From: Candidatus Stoquefichus sp.
GTDB lineage: Bacteria > Bacillota_I > Bacilli_A > Erysipelotrichales > Coprobacillaceae
Direction of reading: 5' to 3'
Assembly (NCBI GenBank): GCA_021768625.1
Contig: JAETUM010000015.1
Span: 1-64,000 of the forward strand
Length of the DNA stretch: 64,000 nt
The translations under genes were made by a program, and so were the position numbers. This document shows, piece by piece, positions 34,824 to 42,779 of the stretch; positions within the stretch are counted from its first letter, which is position 1, and each line of letters opens with the position of its first letter. The notes under the pieces are model-generated. The model searched no databases. It saw only the letters and a list, made by a program, of their open reading frames with translations, and was not told the origin of the DNA.

Positions 34824-36839
34824 ATGATAGTAAAAAAAGAAAAAAAGCAAAAACCAATTATTCCAATCTTAATTATTCTTATTGTTGCCTACATAATGCT
34901 TAAAGTAATGACAGGTGTTGACAATAATGGGGGAGTATTTTCCTTTGAAGTGTTACAAAAAGCAAGTGATGATGTATTCAAATTTTGGCAACCATTATCA
35001 TTTACAGCCAAGAATATAGGTATATCACTTATTGTTGGTCTTTTCGGTTGGGCTTGCTATGAATGTTTACGATTGCAGAACAAAAAAAATTTGCAAGAAA
35101 ATACCTATGGTAGTGCCGAATGGCAAGATAGTTCTGCAATTGCTAATCGTAAAGATAAAGAAATCCAAGATAATATTATTTTAACTGCTACAGAGCAGGT
35201 ATCAAAGAATATGAGAAAAAGCGGAATGAACAGACATATTCTGATAGTTGGTCGTCCTGGTACAGGTAAGTCGAGATACTTTTTCAAGCCGAATTTGCTT
35301 AATGCTACAGGCTCATTTGTGTGTACTGACCCAAAAGGCGAATTGCTCCGTGACTGTGGTGGAAATCTGGTAAGGCAGGGATATGATATTAAAGTTCTTA
35401 ATCTGGACGATATGAGTGCATCTAACCATTATAATCCATTTATGTATATTCGTACAATAATGGTTGATGAGGTTGATAAAGAAACAGGTGAGCTTGTTAA
35501 AGTCGAAAAGATTAAAGAAGATGATGTAATGACTTTAATTGATTGTATTATGAAGAATACCAAAAGCGACCAGATTGAAACCCAGACAGGCGACCCCTTC
35601 TGGGAAAAAGCCGAGATGCTTTTTATGCAAAGCCTTGTGTATTATATGCTTGAAGAATATAAGGACAGACCATTAAAGAAGAACTTTACAACTATTCTTG
35701 CTTTAATTCGACTATCTGCACCAGACAACAACGGCAGAAGTGAGCTTGATGGATTGTTTAAGGAATTTGAAGAAAAATACGGTGATGAGCATATTGCTGT
35801 TAAGCAGTACAAGCATTTCAAAGTATCAGCATCATCACCAAAGATGATGTCTACCATCATAATGACTGCAACTGCACGTTTAGGCTGTTTCAATATCAAA
35901 GCTCTTGCTGATATGACAAATGACGATACTATGGAGCTTGACCGTATTGGTATGCCAATATCAGAAGATGAATTAAAAAAGATTAACGATAAATCTACCA
36001 GAAAAAGCGGACACGGCAAAGTTGCATATTTCATTATTACCAAACCTTCTAACAGCACATTTAATTTTATTGGAACATTAATGTATACTCAAATGTTTCA
36101 ACAGATTGATGAAAATGCTTTGAGATGTGGTGGAAGCCTTGCAACTCCACTTGATATGTATATGGACGAATTTAGGCAACAAGGTCAAATTCCAATGTTC
36201 CAAGAAATGTTGGCATATGTCCGTGGCTTAAATGTAGGTATTGTTATCTGTTTACAATCATTAGCACAGCTTAAAGAATTTTACAAAGATACTTGGGAAA
36301 ATATACTTGACTGTTGCGATACAATGATACTCATTGGCTCGAATACTAAAGAAACAAATGAATATTTCAGCACTATATTAGGTAAAAAGACTTGGTATAA
36401 GAAATCAAGTGGTCGTACATTCTCACGACAGGGCAGTTCTTCACAGAATTGGGACGTTGTTGGCAGAGAGTTAGCGACTATTGATGAGCTTGCAAAAATT
36501 GAAAAAGGGCATTGTGTAATGTTTATTGCTAATGTGGGAGCTTTTTATTCACCATTGTATGACTTAACAAAACACCCTAATTATCAGTATATTTATGAGC
36601 CTTGGCGTAGTGATGAAACAAAGCAATGGTTATATATTCATAAACCGAATGAAGAAACAGAGGAAAAACAAGAAAGTAAGATGCTTTCTGCTCTTAAACA
36701 AATCTTTGGAAAAGGCTGTGAAATCAAATCTGATAATGAGCCGTTAAATGTTGATACTCTTACCGCAGATGGTTATGAAACAGATGATGATGGAGCAATA
36801 TTACTTCCAGATGATTTCTTGGTAGGTATTAATCAATAA
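34824..36839 (+). CDS. VirD4/TraG-type coupling protein (671 aa)
   Basis: The T4SS ATPase that links the relaxase-DNA complex to the channel. Two N-terminal membrane helices (about 10-27 and 57-77), then the TraG NTPase domain with Walker A VGRPGTGKSRYF (about 141-152), the CTDPKGELLRDCG box and Walker B YMDEFRQQGQIP (about 445-456). The C-terminus is acidic (YETDDDGAILLPDD), a usual site for substrate contacts. ATG 34824 follows GGAATGATG. Operon partner of the preceding PcfB-like gene. Confidence 0.93.
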   Translation: MIVKKEKKQKPIIPILIILIVAYIMLKVMTGVDNNGGVFSFEVLQKASDDVFKFWQPLSFTAKNIGISLIVGLFGWACYECLRLQNKKNLQENTYGSAEWQDSSAIANRKDKEIQDNIILTATEQVSKNMRKSGMNRHILIVGRPGTGKSRYFFKPNLLNATGSFVCTDPKGELLRDCGGNLVRQGYDIKVLNLDDMSASNHYNPFMYIRTIMVDEVDKETGELVKVEKIKEDDVMTLIDCIMKNTKSDQIETQTGDPFWEKAEMLFMQSLVYYMLEEYKDRPLKKNFTTILALIRLSAPDNNGRSELDGLFKEFEEKYGDEHIAVKQYKHFKVSASSPKMMSTIIMTATARLGCFNIKALADMTNDDTMELDRIGMPISEDELKKINDKSTRKSGHGKVAYFIITKPSNSTFNFIGTLMYTQMFQQIDENALRCGGSLATPLDMYMDEFRQQGQIPMFQEMLAYVRGLNVGIVICLQSLAQLKEFYKDTWENILDCCDTMILIGSNTKETNEYFSTILGKKTWYKKSSGRTFSRQGSSSQNWDVVGRELATIDELAKIEKGHCVMFIANVGAFYSPLYDLTKHPNYQYIYEPWRSDETKQWLYIHKPNEETEEKQESKMLSALKQIFGKGCEIKSDNEPLNVDTLTADGYETDDDGAILLPDDFLVGINQ

Positions 36840-36852
36840 TAATTATATCGAA

Positions 36853-36868
36853 TTTGACAGATGTCAAC
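36853..36868. repeat. Junction palindrome
   Basis: TTTGACAGATGTCAAC lies 13 nt after the VirD4 stop and 5 nt before the leader element copy 3, the same order as at 60489-60533. Confidence 0.75.
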
Positions 36869-36873
36869 AAAAT

Positions 36874-36900
36874 AAGGTGGCGACCTCAAACGCAGAAAGG
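36874..36900 (+). promoter_or_regulatory. Conserved 5' leader element, copy 3
   Basis: AAGGT with loop GGCG, ACCTC, then AAACGCAGAAAGG. GCG can pair with CGC; AGAAAGG is the ribosome binding site 7 nt before ATG 36908. Confidence 0.75.
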
Positions 36901-36907
36901 TAAAAAT

Positions 36908-37030
36908 ATGAGTAAAATTGAGTTTATTATTAATACATTAGGTGTAATTCCGTGTGATAAAAACGAAATAAATATGTTGTCTGTTCTTGAAAAAGAGGAA
37001 AAATGTGAAGGAGTACAAGAGTATGAGTAA
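36908..37030 (+). CDS. Small acidic protein overlapping ardC (40 aa)
   Basis: ATG 36908 is placed by the leader element's AGAAAGG. The 40-residue product is helical and acidic, ends in QEYE, and its last 8 nt overlap the ArdC start (ATGAGTAA), so the two are translationally coupled. It may be a leader gene tuning ArdC translation or a small functional protein; no family recognised. Confidence 0.55.
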   Translation: MSKIEFIINTLGVIPCDKNEINMLSVLEKEEKCEGVQEYE

Positions 37031-38015
37031 TGCAAATTTGAATAAAGCACGAGAGCTTCTAATACAAAAATATGTTGATGCACTTAAACAGGAACAAATA
37101 CCTTGGCAAATGGGGTGGTATAGAGATTTGCCCAAAAATGCAATTACAAAAACAGAATATAGGGGAGTAAACAGTTTGTTACTCTCCTTTATTGCGGAAG
37201 AAAAAGGATATTCTGGAAATAGATGGTGTACCTTTAATCAAATTGCAGATAAGAATAATAAATACCACCCACAGCAAAAGTGGCACTTAAAAAAGGGAAG
37301 CGAAAGTGTACCAGTAGAATATTGGTATGTTTATAATACCGTAGAGCGAAAAAAATATACTTTTACAGATTATCATAAAGTCATTATTAATGAGCCAGAA
37401 CGAGAAAATGAATTTAGATTATGTTCTCGTATATATTTAGTTTTCAACGAGGATTGTATTGAAGGAATTTCAAAGGAAATACCACAAGAAAGACCAGAAC
37501 TTGACCGTCTGGAAGTAATAGATAAAATTATTACTAATATGGGTGTTATGTATGTGGAAGAAGGAAACAGTGCATATTATAATAGCTTGACTGACAAAGT
37601 TGTTATTCCACCTATTGAGCAATTCAAAAATGAATATGCGTATTGTGCAACACAGTTACACGAATTATGTCACGCAACAGGTCATTCAAGCAGACTTGAC
37701 CGAAAACTTGGTAATGGTTTCGGAACTGTTGATTATGCAAAAGAAGAACTTAAAGCAGAAATAGGTTCATCATTTTTAATGCAAGAGCTTAATCTTAAAT
37801 ATGACAATAAGCATATAGAAAATCATTTAGCATATATACAATCTTGGATAAGTGTATTGGAAAATGACCCTAATGAGTTGTTCCGAGCTATTCAAGATGC
37901 TAACAAAATTGTCGAATATGTTGAAAAAATGGGTGAAATTAATCTGCTAAAAGAAAATAATCCTGTGTTAGAAAATGTAACCGTTTCTAATGATGATTAT
38001 GAAATAGAAATTTAG
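37023..38015 (+). CDS. ardC: ArdC-type antirestriction protein (330 aa)
   Basis: The N-terminal DUF1738-like single-strand DNA-binding domain (about 1-130; QEQIPWQMGWY, YRGVNSLLLS, WCTFNQI) and the C-terminal zincin-like domain with TQLHELCHATGH (His about 212 and 216, Glu about 213) are both present. ArdC proteins protect incoming DNA against restriction and in some systems are carried to the recipient. ATG 37023 follows GAAGGAG. The tail DDYEIEI is acidic, like several neighbours. It is coupled to the preceding 40-aa frame and followed by the ATPase gene at 38032. Confidence 0.88.
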   Translation: MSNANLNKARELLIQKYVDALKQEQIPWQMGWYRDLPKNAITKTEYRGVNSLLLSFIAEEKGYSGNRWCTFNQIADKNNKYHPQQKWHLKKGSESVPVEYWYVYNTVERKKYTFTDYHKVIINEPERENEFRLCSRIYLVFNEDCIEGISKEIPQERPELDRLEVIDKIITNMGVMYVEEGNSAYYNSLTDKVVIPPIEQFKNEYAYCATQLHELCHATGHSSRLDRKLGNGFGTVDYAKEELKAEIGSSFLMQELNLKYDNKHIENHLAYIQSWISVLENDPNELFRAIQDANKIVEYVEKMGEINLLKENNPVLENVTVSNDDYEIEI

Positions 38016-38031
38016 GGAGAGAACTTACTGT

Positions 38032-38850
38032 ATGAGCAAAAAAACGATAATAGTTAATTTATTTGCAGGGGCAGGGGCAGGTAAAACAACTTGTGCTTGG
38101 GAAATTGCAAGTGAATTAAAAAAAAGAGGTATAGAAACAGAGTATGTATCTGAATATGCCAAAGAGCTTGTTTGGGATAATAATATGGAAATGCTTGATG
38201 GCTCATTAGAGCATCAGCAGATTTTGTATCACGAGCAAAAAAGAAGAATTGACAGGTTGATAGGAAAAGTTGATGTTGTTGTAACGGACAGTCCAACATT
38301 ATTATCAATAATGTACCTTAAAGAGCCTAACAAGGACTTTGAAGCAAAGGCTATTGAAGAATATAAACGAAATCAAAATTTCAATCTATTTATTAATAGA
38401 GGAAAAGAATATCAACAGGCAGGTAGAATTCATAGCTTACAGGAAAGCAAAGCTGTTGATAATAAGATAAAACAATTCCTAAAATCAAACAATATTTATT
38501 TCGGTACATATTATCATTCTACTGTAAATGTATTAGTCGATAATATTGTTAAAAATCTTAATAATGTTCAATTAGAAAAAAGTCATTCTCATAAATCAAA
38601 AACAAATAAAACAGATACTGTTGATTTGGATAATATTAAAAGAAAGTTTCTAACAAGTGCTGAAAAATATATGAAAAGTGACGGAAAGGATTTTGATGCA
38701 CAGGAAGATATGGAAGCAAACGCATATATTCTTTCACAGCAAATGCCAGAATACATTGGAAAGTCAATTGGAATTTTATACAAAGATATAAAAAAGGAAA
38801 TGGAAAGTAAAGGCTTAAATAATGAGCCAGACATAACAGAAGATATGTAA
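38032..38850 (+). CDS. NadR/Ttd14-like AAA ATPase with EPDITEDM tail (272 aa)
   Basis: P-loop ATPase domain of the AAA_28/NadR-C type: Walker A LFAGAGAGKTTCAWEIA (about 9-25), EYVSEYAKELVWD, the VVVTDSPTLLS strand (Walker B-like, about 80-90) and a C-terminal helical lid. Related enzymes phosphorylate nucleosides or nicotinamide riboside. Residues 190-272 are a helical extension that ends NNEPDITEDM, the same tag as ArdA. Between ArdC and a nucleotidase-like gene it may act on nucleotides used by host defence, which is inference. Confidence 0.75.
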   Translation: MSKKTIIVNLFAGAGAGKTTCAWEIASELKKRGIETEYVSEYAKELVWDNNMEMLDGSLEHQQILYHEQKRRIDRLIGKVDVVVTDSPTLLSIMYLKEPNKDFEAKAIEEYKRNQNFNLFINRGKEYQQAGRIHSLQESKAVDNKIKQFLKSNNIYFGTYYHSTVNVLVDNIVKNLNNVQLEKSHSHKSKTNKTDTVDLDNIKRKFLTSAEKYMKSDGKDFDAQEDMEANAYILSQQMPEYIGKSIGILYKDIKKEMESKGLNNEPDITEDM

Positions 38851-38867
38851 TAATGAGGTGAAAAATT

Positions 38868-40388
38868 ATGAGATTATTTGTAGATATGGACGGTACACTT
38901 GCAAAGTGGAATAATGTTGCATTTGAGCAATTGTACGAAGAAGGATATTATCGAAATTTAGAGCCAAATAAAAGACTGCTAAATGATATAAAATATATTC
39001 TTCAAAAAGGTGATTATGATATTTATGTATTAAGTGCATACTTAACTGATAGCAAATATGCACTCCAAGAAAAGAAAGAATGGCTTAAAGAACACTTGCC
39101 AGAATTACCAGAAGAAAAGCAATTATTTGTCCCTTTTGGAGAAAGCAAGGCAGCATTTTTTGATAAAAATAATTTAACACCGATAACAGCTACAGATATA
39201 TTACTTGATGATTATACAAAAAACTTGTTAGAGTGGAAAGAGTGGGGTGGAACAGGTGTTAAATGCCTTAATGGTATAAACCACACAAATAAGACTTGGC
39301 AAGGTGATGCCTATTCGTTAGAAGAACAATTTTATACAACTTCTACAGGGGAACATAGAATTGCAAAAGAATTGATAGCAATAGTTAATGATTTAAAAAA
39401 TTATCCAGATGAATATGCTTTTATTTCAAGTCACCCTGTTTTAAGAACAAAAAAAATTGAATATTTTAGTGATTTTCAAAGTATAATGAGTGCATATAAT
39501 ACCGTTGAAAAAATCAAAGAAGGGATAGAAAACAACCCTAATATTAATAATGTAATTGACTTCCAAAATTCTTTTGAGAAAATAAGTAATGATTACCCAG
39601 AACTGAATATTTATGGAAGTGAAATTATTGAACAAAATGATAATTATTGTATGGTAGATGTAACAACTAAAGATGGAGTAGTAACATTTACATATAATTC
39701 TGTTGACTACGATATAGGTAACTTTGAAATTATGGATAATGAAGGTACGGTATGTACACTTGATTATCACGACTTATGTGATGTTGCCTGTATGTATCGT
39801 GCATCACTTGGTGAAAAAAAGATACTATGTGAAGATATTAATGCGTATCATTATTCATTCAAAGATAACTTTGAAGAAGCTGTAGCCAGAGCATCAGAAG
39901 ATTGTAATTATGAATTTGCTGTTGATAATAAAAAAGCTACAGTATATGGTAATTATTCTATTTATAACATTGAATTATTAAAAAACAATGTTATAAGTCA
40001 TAGTATTGCAGGTACTTATGATAATTGTCCTTCAAAGTGCCGAATTTATTTACAACATTTGACAGATGCTGATATTGATATTATTAATAAACTTGATAAT
40101 ATGTATGGCAGTGAAATAAAAAATGATAACTTGTATGGACAATTGCTTCGTAATACTGATGAAATAAATAAGTATATAAAGGAAAATGCTTATACATATT
40201 TAGAGGATATATTAAGTAACATTAAGCAATTACCAGATGACTGCTGTCCTAATAACACTAACGAATTATTCAGTGCTGGATTATATAATTGCGATAATTT
40301 ATATTGTGATGCTATTGAAAATGTAATGGAAATTAATCTGGACGACCTTAACAATGTAAGAAATGAGCCAGATATATGTGATGATTAA
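38868..40388 (+). CDS. 5'-nucleotidase-like HAD protein with long extension and EPDICDD tail (506 aa)
   Basis: Residues 1-160 form a HAD-fold domain of the deoxynucleotidase type: DMDGTLAKWN (catalytic Asp about 6 and 8), YVLSAYLTD (motif II) and ILLDDYTKNLLEW (motif IV). Residues 165-500 are an added helical/beta region resembling the accessory modules of other proteins here, with many Cys and acidic residues. The end is RNEPDICDD. ATG 38868 follows ATGAGGTG. A nucleotidase next to a nucleotide-kinase-like ATPase may counter nucleotide-based defence or adjust dNTPs during transfer (inference). Confidence 0.72.
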   Translation: MRLFVDMDGTLAKWNNVAFEQLYEEGYYRNLEPNKRLLNDIKYILQKGDYDIYVLSAYLTDSKYALQEKKEWLKEHLPELPEEKQLFVPFGESKAAFFDKNNLTPITATDILLDDYTKNLLEWKEWGGTGVKCLNGINHTNKTWQGDAYSLEEQFYTTSTGEHRIAKELIAIVNDLKNYPDEYAFISSHPVLRTKKIEYFSDFQSIMSAYNTVEKIKEGIENNPNINNVIDFQNSFEKISNDYPELNIYGSEIIEQNDNYCMVDVTTKDGVVTFTYNSVDYDIGNFEIMDNEGTVCTLDYHDLCDVACMYRASLGEKKILCEDINAYHYSFKDNFEEAVARASEDCNYEFAVDNKKATVYGNYSIYNIELLKNNVISHSIAGTYDNCPSKCRIYLQHLTDADIDIINKLDNMYGSEIKNDNLYGQLLRNTDEINKYIKENAYTYLEDILSNIKQLPDDCCPNNTNELFSAGLYNCDNLYCDAIENVMEINLDDLNNVRNEPDICDD

Positions 40389-40406
40389 TGAAAGGAAACA
40401 TTTATT

Positions 40407-40742
40407 ATGAGCGAAAGAGTAAAACTACATTCAACAAACAGTTCTAAAATGATGGGATTTGTAGGTGAATATGGAACATTAGAAAAAAATTCAAAGGGCG
40501 GTTGGAATTTTGTAATGGAAAGAGGTGGTATTATTTCAACAAGCGAAATTGTACCAAATTCAACATTAGGTGACCTTAATCACCCACGCTGTAAAGAGTT
40601 CTCATTTACAACCAAAAGTGGTAGCATATACATATTCGATATTTGTAATCGTGAAAGGCTGATTGACGGTTGTCAAAGAAATGATAATCAGTTTCAGTCA
40701 TATAACGATAACACACAAGAATGGGAGTTCACAAAAGAATAA
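40407..40742 (+). CDS. Hypothetical protein (111 aa)
   Basis: ATG 40407 follows GAAAGGA. A beta-rich basic protein (GFVGEYGTLEKNSKGGWNFV) with no membrane segment; it might be a small barrel. Last gene before the terminator at 40749. No family recognised. Confidence 0.5.
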   Translation: MSERVKLHSTNSSKMMGFVGEYGTLEKNSKGGWNFVMERGGIISTSEIVPNSTLGDLNHPRCKEFSFTTKSGSIYIFDICNRERLIDGCQRNDNQFQSYNDNTQEWEFTKE

Positions 40743-40748
40743 AAACTA

Positions 40749-40783
40749 AAAAAAGAAGATTACATAAGTAACCTTCTTTTTTT
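40749..40783 (+). terminator. Intrinsic terminator
   Basis: AAAGAAG-TTAC (40751-40761) pairs with GTAA-CTTCTTT (40767-40779), one mismatch, followed by a long T-run. Closes the ArdC operon. Confidence 0.8.
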
Positions 40784-40803
40784 GGGCAACAAGGAGTGAC
40801 TAT

Positions 40804-42012
40804 ATGATTAAGATACTTTTAGGCGGAAGTCCTTGTACAAAATGGTCTGTAGCACAAAGTAATAATCGTGAAACGAAGCCAAAGGGAGTGGGTTGGGAGT
40901 TATTTAAAAATTATGTTATTGCCAAAGAAAGATTTAAACCAGATTATTTCTTGTATGAAAATAATATGAGTGCTGATGATAAAATAAAAAAACGAATTGA
41001 AAAAGAACTGCATCATAAAATACAACCAATTAATTCTAATCTATTATCAGCACAAAATAGATACCGATTTTATGTACATAATATCCCTAATGTAAAAGCT
41101 CCAAAAGATAAAGGAATTATTCTTACGGATATTCTTGAACAAAGTGATAAAGATATTACTTGCGGACAAAAGGCTTATACTCTTATTTCAAGCTATAACA
41201 AAACTAAATATAACCGAACTCTTGAAGAAAATCAAAGTGAAATAATGCCTATAAGAGTTGGATATATCGGTAACAATGGACAAGGAAACAGAGTATATTC
41301 AACCAATGGAAAAAGTATTTGTTTAAGTGCGAATGGTGGCGGTGGTGGAAGTAAAACGGGATTATATGCAATTAATGTCGGCGAATATAAAGCAGTACAA
41401 AAAGCAATACCAATACTCGAAAAGAAATATGGATATATACCTCAAATGTTTAATCCATATAATGAATTAGAAATCATAAACAAAGCACCAACTTTAACCA
41501 CAAGTGGTTTTACAGGAACAAGTGGAGTAGCAATATTTGAAAAAACGGATATACCAATCTATGTGGTTAAGAATGGCAGCATTACTATTAATGATAAACA
41601 ATATCCTTCAAGGCTTGATGATGGATATTATATTATAAGAAGATTGTCAGTAATTGAAGCCAAAAGATTACAAACAGTTCCAGATGATTATATAATGCCG
41701 TGCAGTTCGTCACAGAATTATAAGATGCTTGGTAATGGGTGGACTGTTGATATAATCGCACATATCCTTTCTCATATACCTAACATAAGTAATGAAGAAA
41801 TAATTGTATTATCAATGTATGATGGAATGAGTTGTGGACATATAGCACTTGATAAGTTAGGAGCAAATGTGAAAAGATATTTTGCAACTGAAATTGATAA
41901 ATATTGTATCGAAACAACTAAAGCAAATTATCCGAATACAATTCAATTAGGTGATGCAATGTATGTGAGGACAGAACTATTCTGGAACAGATTAAACAGT
42001 TTGATGTCATAG
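40804..42012 (+). CDS. Circularly permuted C5 cytosine DNA methyltransferase (402 aa)
   Basis: The order of catalytic motifs is rotated. The protein begins at motif IV (GGSPCTKWS, Pro10-Cys11), then ENN (motif VI-like), QNRYRFY (motif VIII), a target-recognition region, and RRLSVIEAKRLQTVPDDY (motif IX/X), and only then motif I (LSMYDGMSCGHIALDKLGA) and ATEIDKY at about 335-370. In ordinary enzymes motif I comes first. The C-terminus stops just where motif IV would follow, so the fold could be complete. Such enzymes mark element DNA against restriction. A reading frame at 41967-42035 after the stop continues the methylase pattern. Confidence 0.8.
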   Translation: MIKILLGGSPCTKWSVAQSNNRETKPKGVGWELFKNYVIAKERFKPDYFLYENNMSADDKIKKRIEKELHHKIQPINSNLLSAQNRYRFYVHNIPNVKAPKDKGIILTDILEQSDKDITCGQKAYTLISSYNKTKYNRTLEENQSEIMPIRVGYIGNNGQGNRVYSTNGKSICLSANGGGGGSKTGLYAINVGEYKAVQKAIPILEKKYGYIPQMFNPYNELEIINKAPTLTTSGFTGTSGVAIFEKTDIPIYVVKNGSITINDKQYPSRLDDGYYIIRRLSVIEAKRLQTVPDDYIMPCSSSQNYKMLGNGWTVDIIAHILSHIPNISNEEIIVLSMYDGMSCGHIALDKLGANVKRYFATEIDKYCIETTKANYPNTIQLGDAMYVRTELFWNRLNSLMS

Positions 42013-42035
42013 GAACGCACAGAAACCTGTTTTGA
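41967..42035 (+). pseudogene. Out-of-frame methylase-like tail
   Basis: In the +2 frame relative to the methylase, GAG at 41967 opens EDRTILEQIKQFDVIG, which resembles the segment that leads into motif IV of linear C5 methylases (ILxxIxxFDLLIGG). It ends with TGA 42033. It may be a frameshifted C-terminus or the trace of a second, deleted gene copy. Confidence 0.45.
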
Positions 42036-42101
42036 CATTTAGTAGACAAGAGGTATGTATAAGTTATAAAGAAAGCAATATGAGCCACACAAACGGAAAT
42101 A

Positions 42102-42130
42102 TTGACAAACAAAAAATTTTATAATAAAAT
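42102..42130 (+). promoter_or_regulatory. Promoter upstream of small gene
   Basis: TTGACA 42102-42107 and TAAAAT 42125-42130, spacer 17 bp, followed by AAAGAGGTGAAG. Confidence 0.65.
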
Positions 42131-42148
42131 GCCAAAGAGGTGAAGAAG

Positions 42149-42274
42149 ATGAATGAACAACAAGTAACAACACTCTGTTCAAAGTATGATAAAGGTATAA
42201 ACATAGAATTAAATTGCATTACCGACAGAGAAACAAAACAAACACAATTTGAAATCAAAGGTACAGTACGGTAA
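42149..42274 (+). CDS. Small hypothetical protein (41 aa)
   Basis: ATG 42149 lies a few nt after AGAGGTGAAG with a promoter just upstream. The product (CSKYDKGINIELNCITD in the middle) is small and soluble. It lies alone between the methylase and the TopB operon; possibly a short regulatory protein. Confidence 0.45.
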   Translation: MNEQQVTTLCSKYDKGINIELNCITDRETKQTQFEIKGTVR

Positions 42275-42352
42275 TCAAAGCATAAATGAAATATTTAATA
42301 ATTATTCAAGCGGAATAATAAATTATCATAACATTGTAAACAAGCAAATAAA

Positions 42353-42380
42353 TTGACAAAACCAAGATAATGAATATAAT
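42353..42380 (+). promoter_or_regulatory. Promoter of the XRE-topB operon
   Basis: TTGACA 42353-42358 and TATAAT 42375-42380, spacer 16 bp. Confidence 0.8.
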
Positions 42381-42391
42381 AAAATATAGAA

Positions 42392-42428
42392 AAAGAGAAG
42401 ATTGTTTTAAGGCAACCTTCTCTTTTTT
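42392..42428 (+). terminator. Leader terminator/attenuator
   Basis: AAAGAGAAG (42392-42400) pairs with CTTCTCTTT (42417-42425) plus an inner TTG/CAA, then a T-run. Upstream of leader element copy 4. Confidence 0.8.
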
Positions 42429-42437
42429 GTAGTTAAT

Positions 42438-42464
42438 AAGGTGGCGACCTTAAACGCAGAAAGG
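42438..42464 (+). promoter_or_regulatory. Conserved 5' leader element, copy 4
   Basis: AAGGT (42438-42442), loop GGCG, ACCTT, then AAACGCAGAAAGG. Here it follows an attenuator and supplies the ribosome binding site 6 nt before ATG 42471. Confidence 0.78.
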
Positions 42465-42470
42465 CTTGTT

Positions 42471-42755
42471 ATGACAGTTGGAGAAAAAATTAAATATTTC
42501 AGAAATCAGTATAATGTTACACAAAGGCAATTGGCTGAAAGTACAGGCATATGTATTTCGTTAATTAAAAAATACGAAACCAATCGTACAATACCAAACC
42601 TGCATCACTTAAAACAAATTGCCAAATTTTTTGGAATTGTTCCAGAAATGTTAGATGATGAAAAGTGTGATATTACATCAAAGAAAGCTATTCAAAAATG
42701 GTGTAATAGACAAATTAATAAATATGAGTATTTGAAAAATGCCTTTAGCATTTAA
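42471..42755 (+). CDS. XRE/Cro-CI family regulator (94 aa)
   Basis: N-terminal helix-turn-helix of the HTH_3 type: EKIKYFRNQYNVTQRQLAES and TGICISLIKKYETNRTIPNL (about 5-50). A short C-terminal tail with basic residues. ATG 42471 is set by the leader element. It sits ahead of topB behind an attenuator and is one of five XRE-type modules within 6 kb, so it is a candidate regulator of the mobilisation genes. Confidence 0.85.
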   Translation: MTVGEKIKYFRNQYNVTQRQLAESTGICISLIKKYETNRTIPNLHHLKQIAKFFGIVPEMLDDEKCDITSKKAIQKWCNRQINKYEYLKNAFSI

Positions 42756-42779
42756 TTAAAAAAGTAAAAAGGAGCAAAT

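Noticed and set aside
9536-40388. EPDITEDM ends explained by recent copying of DNA
   Set aside because: Codons vary at several synonymous positions between copies and the flanking bases differ, so recent DNA duplication is less likely.
42438-42470. Leader element as the start of a longer XRE protein (GTG GCG ACC ... reading MATLNAER)
   Set aside because: Two other copies of the element are in a different frame or hit a stop, and AGAAAGG is a good ribosome binding site for the ATG used here.
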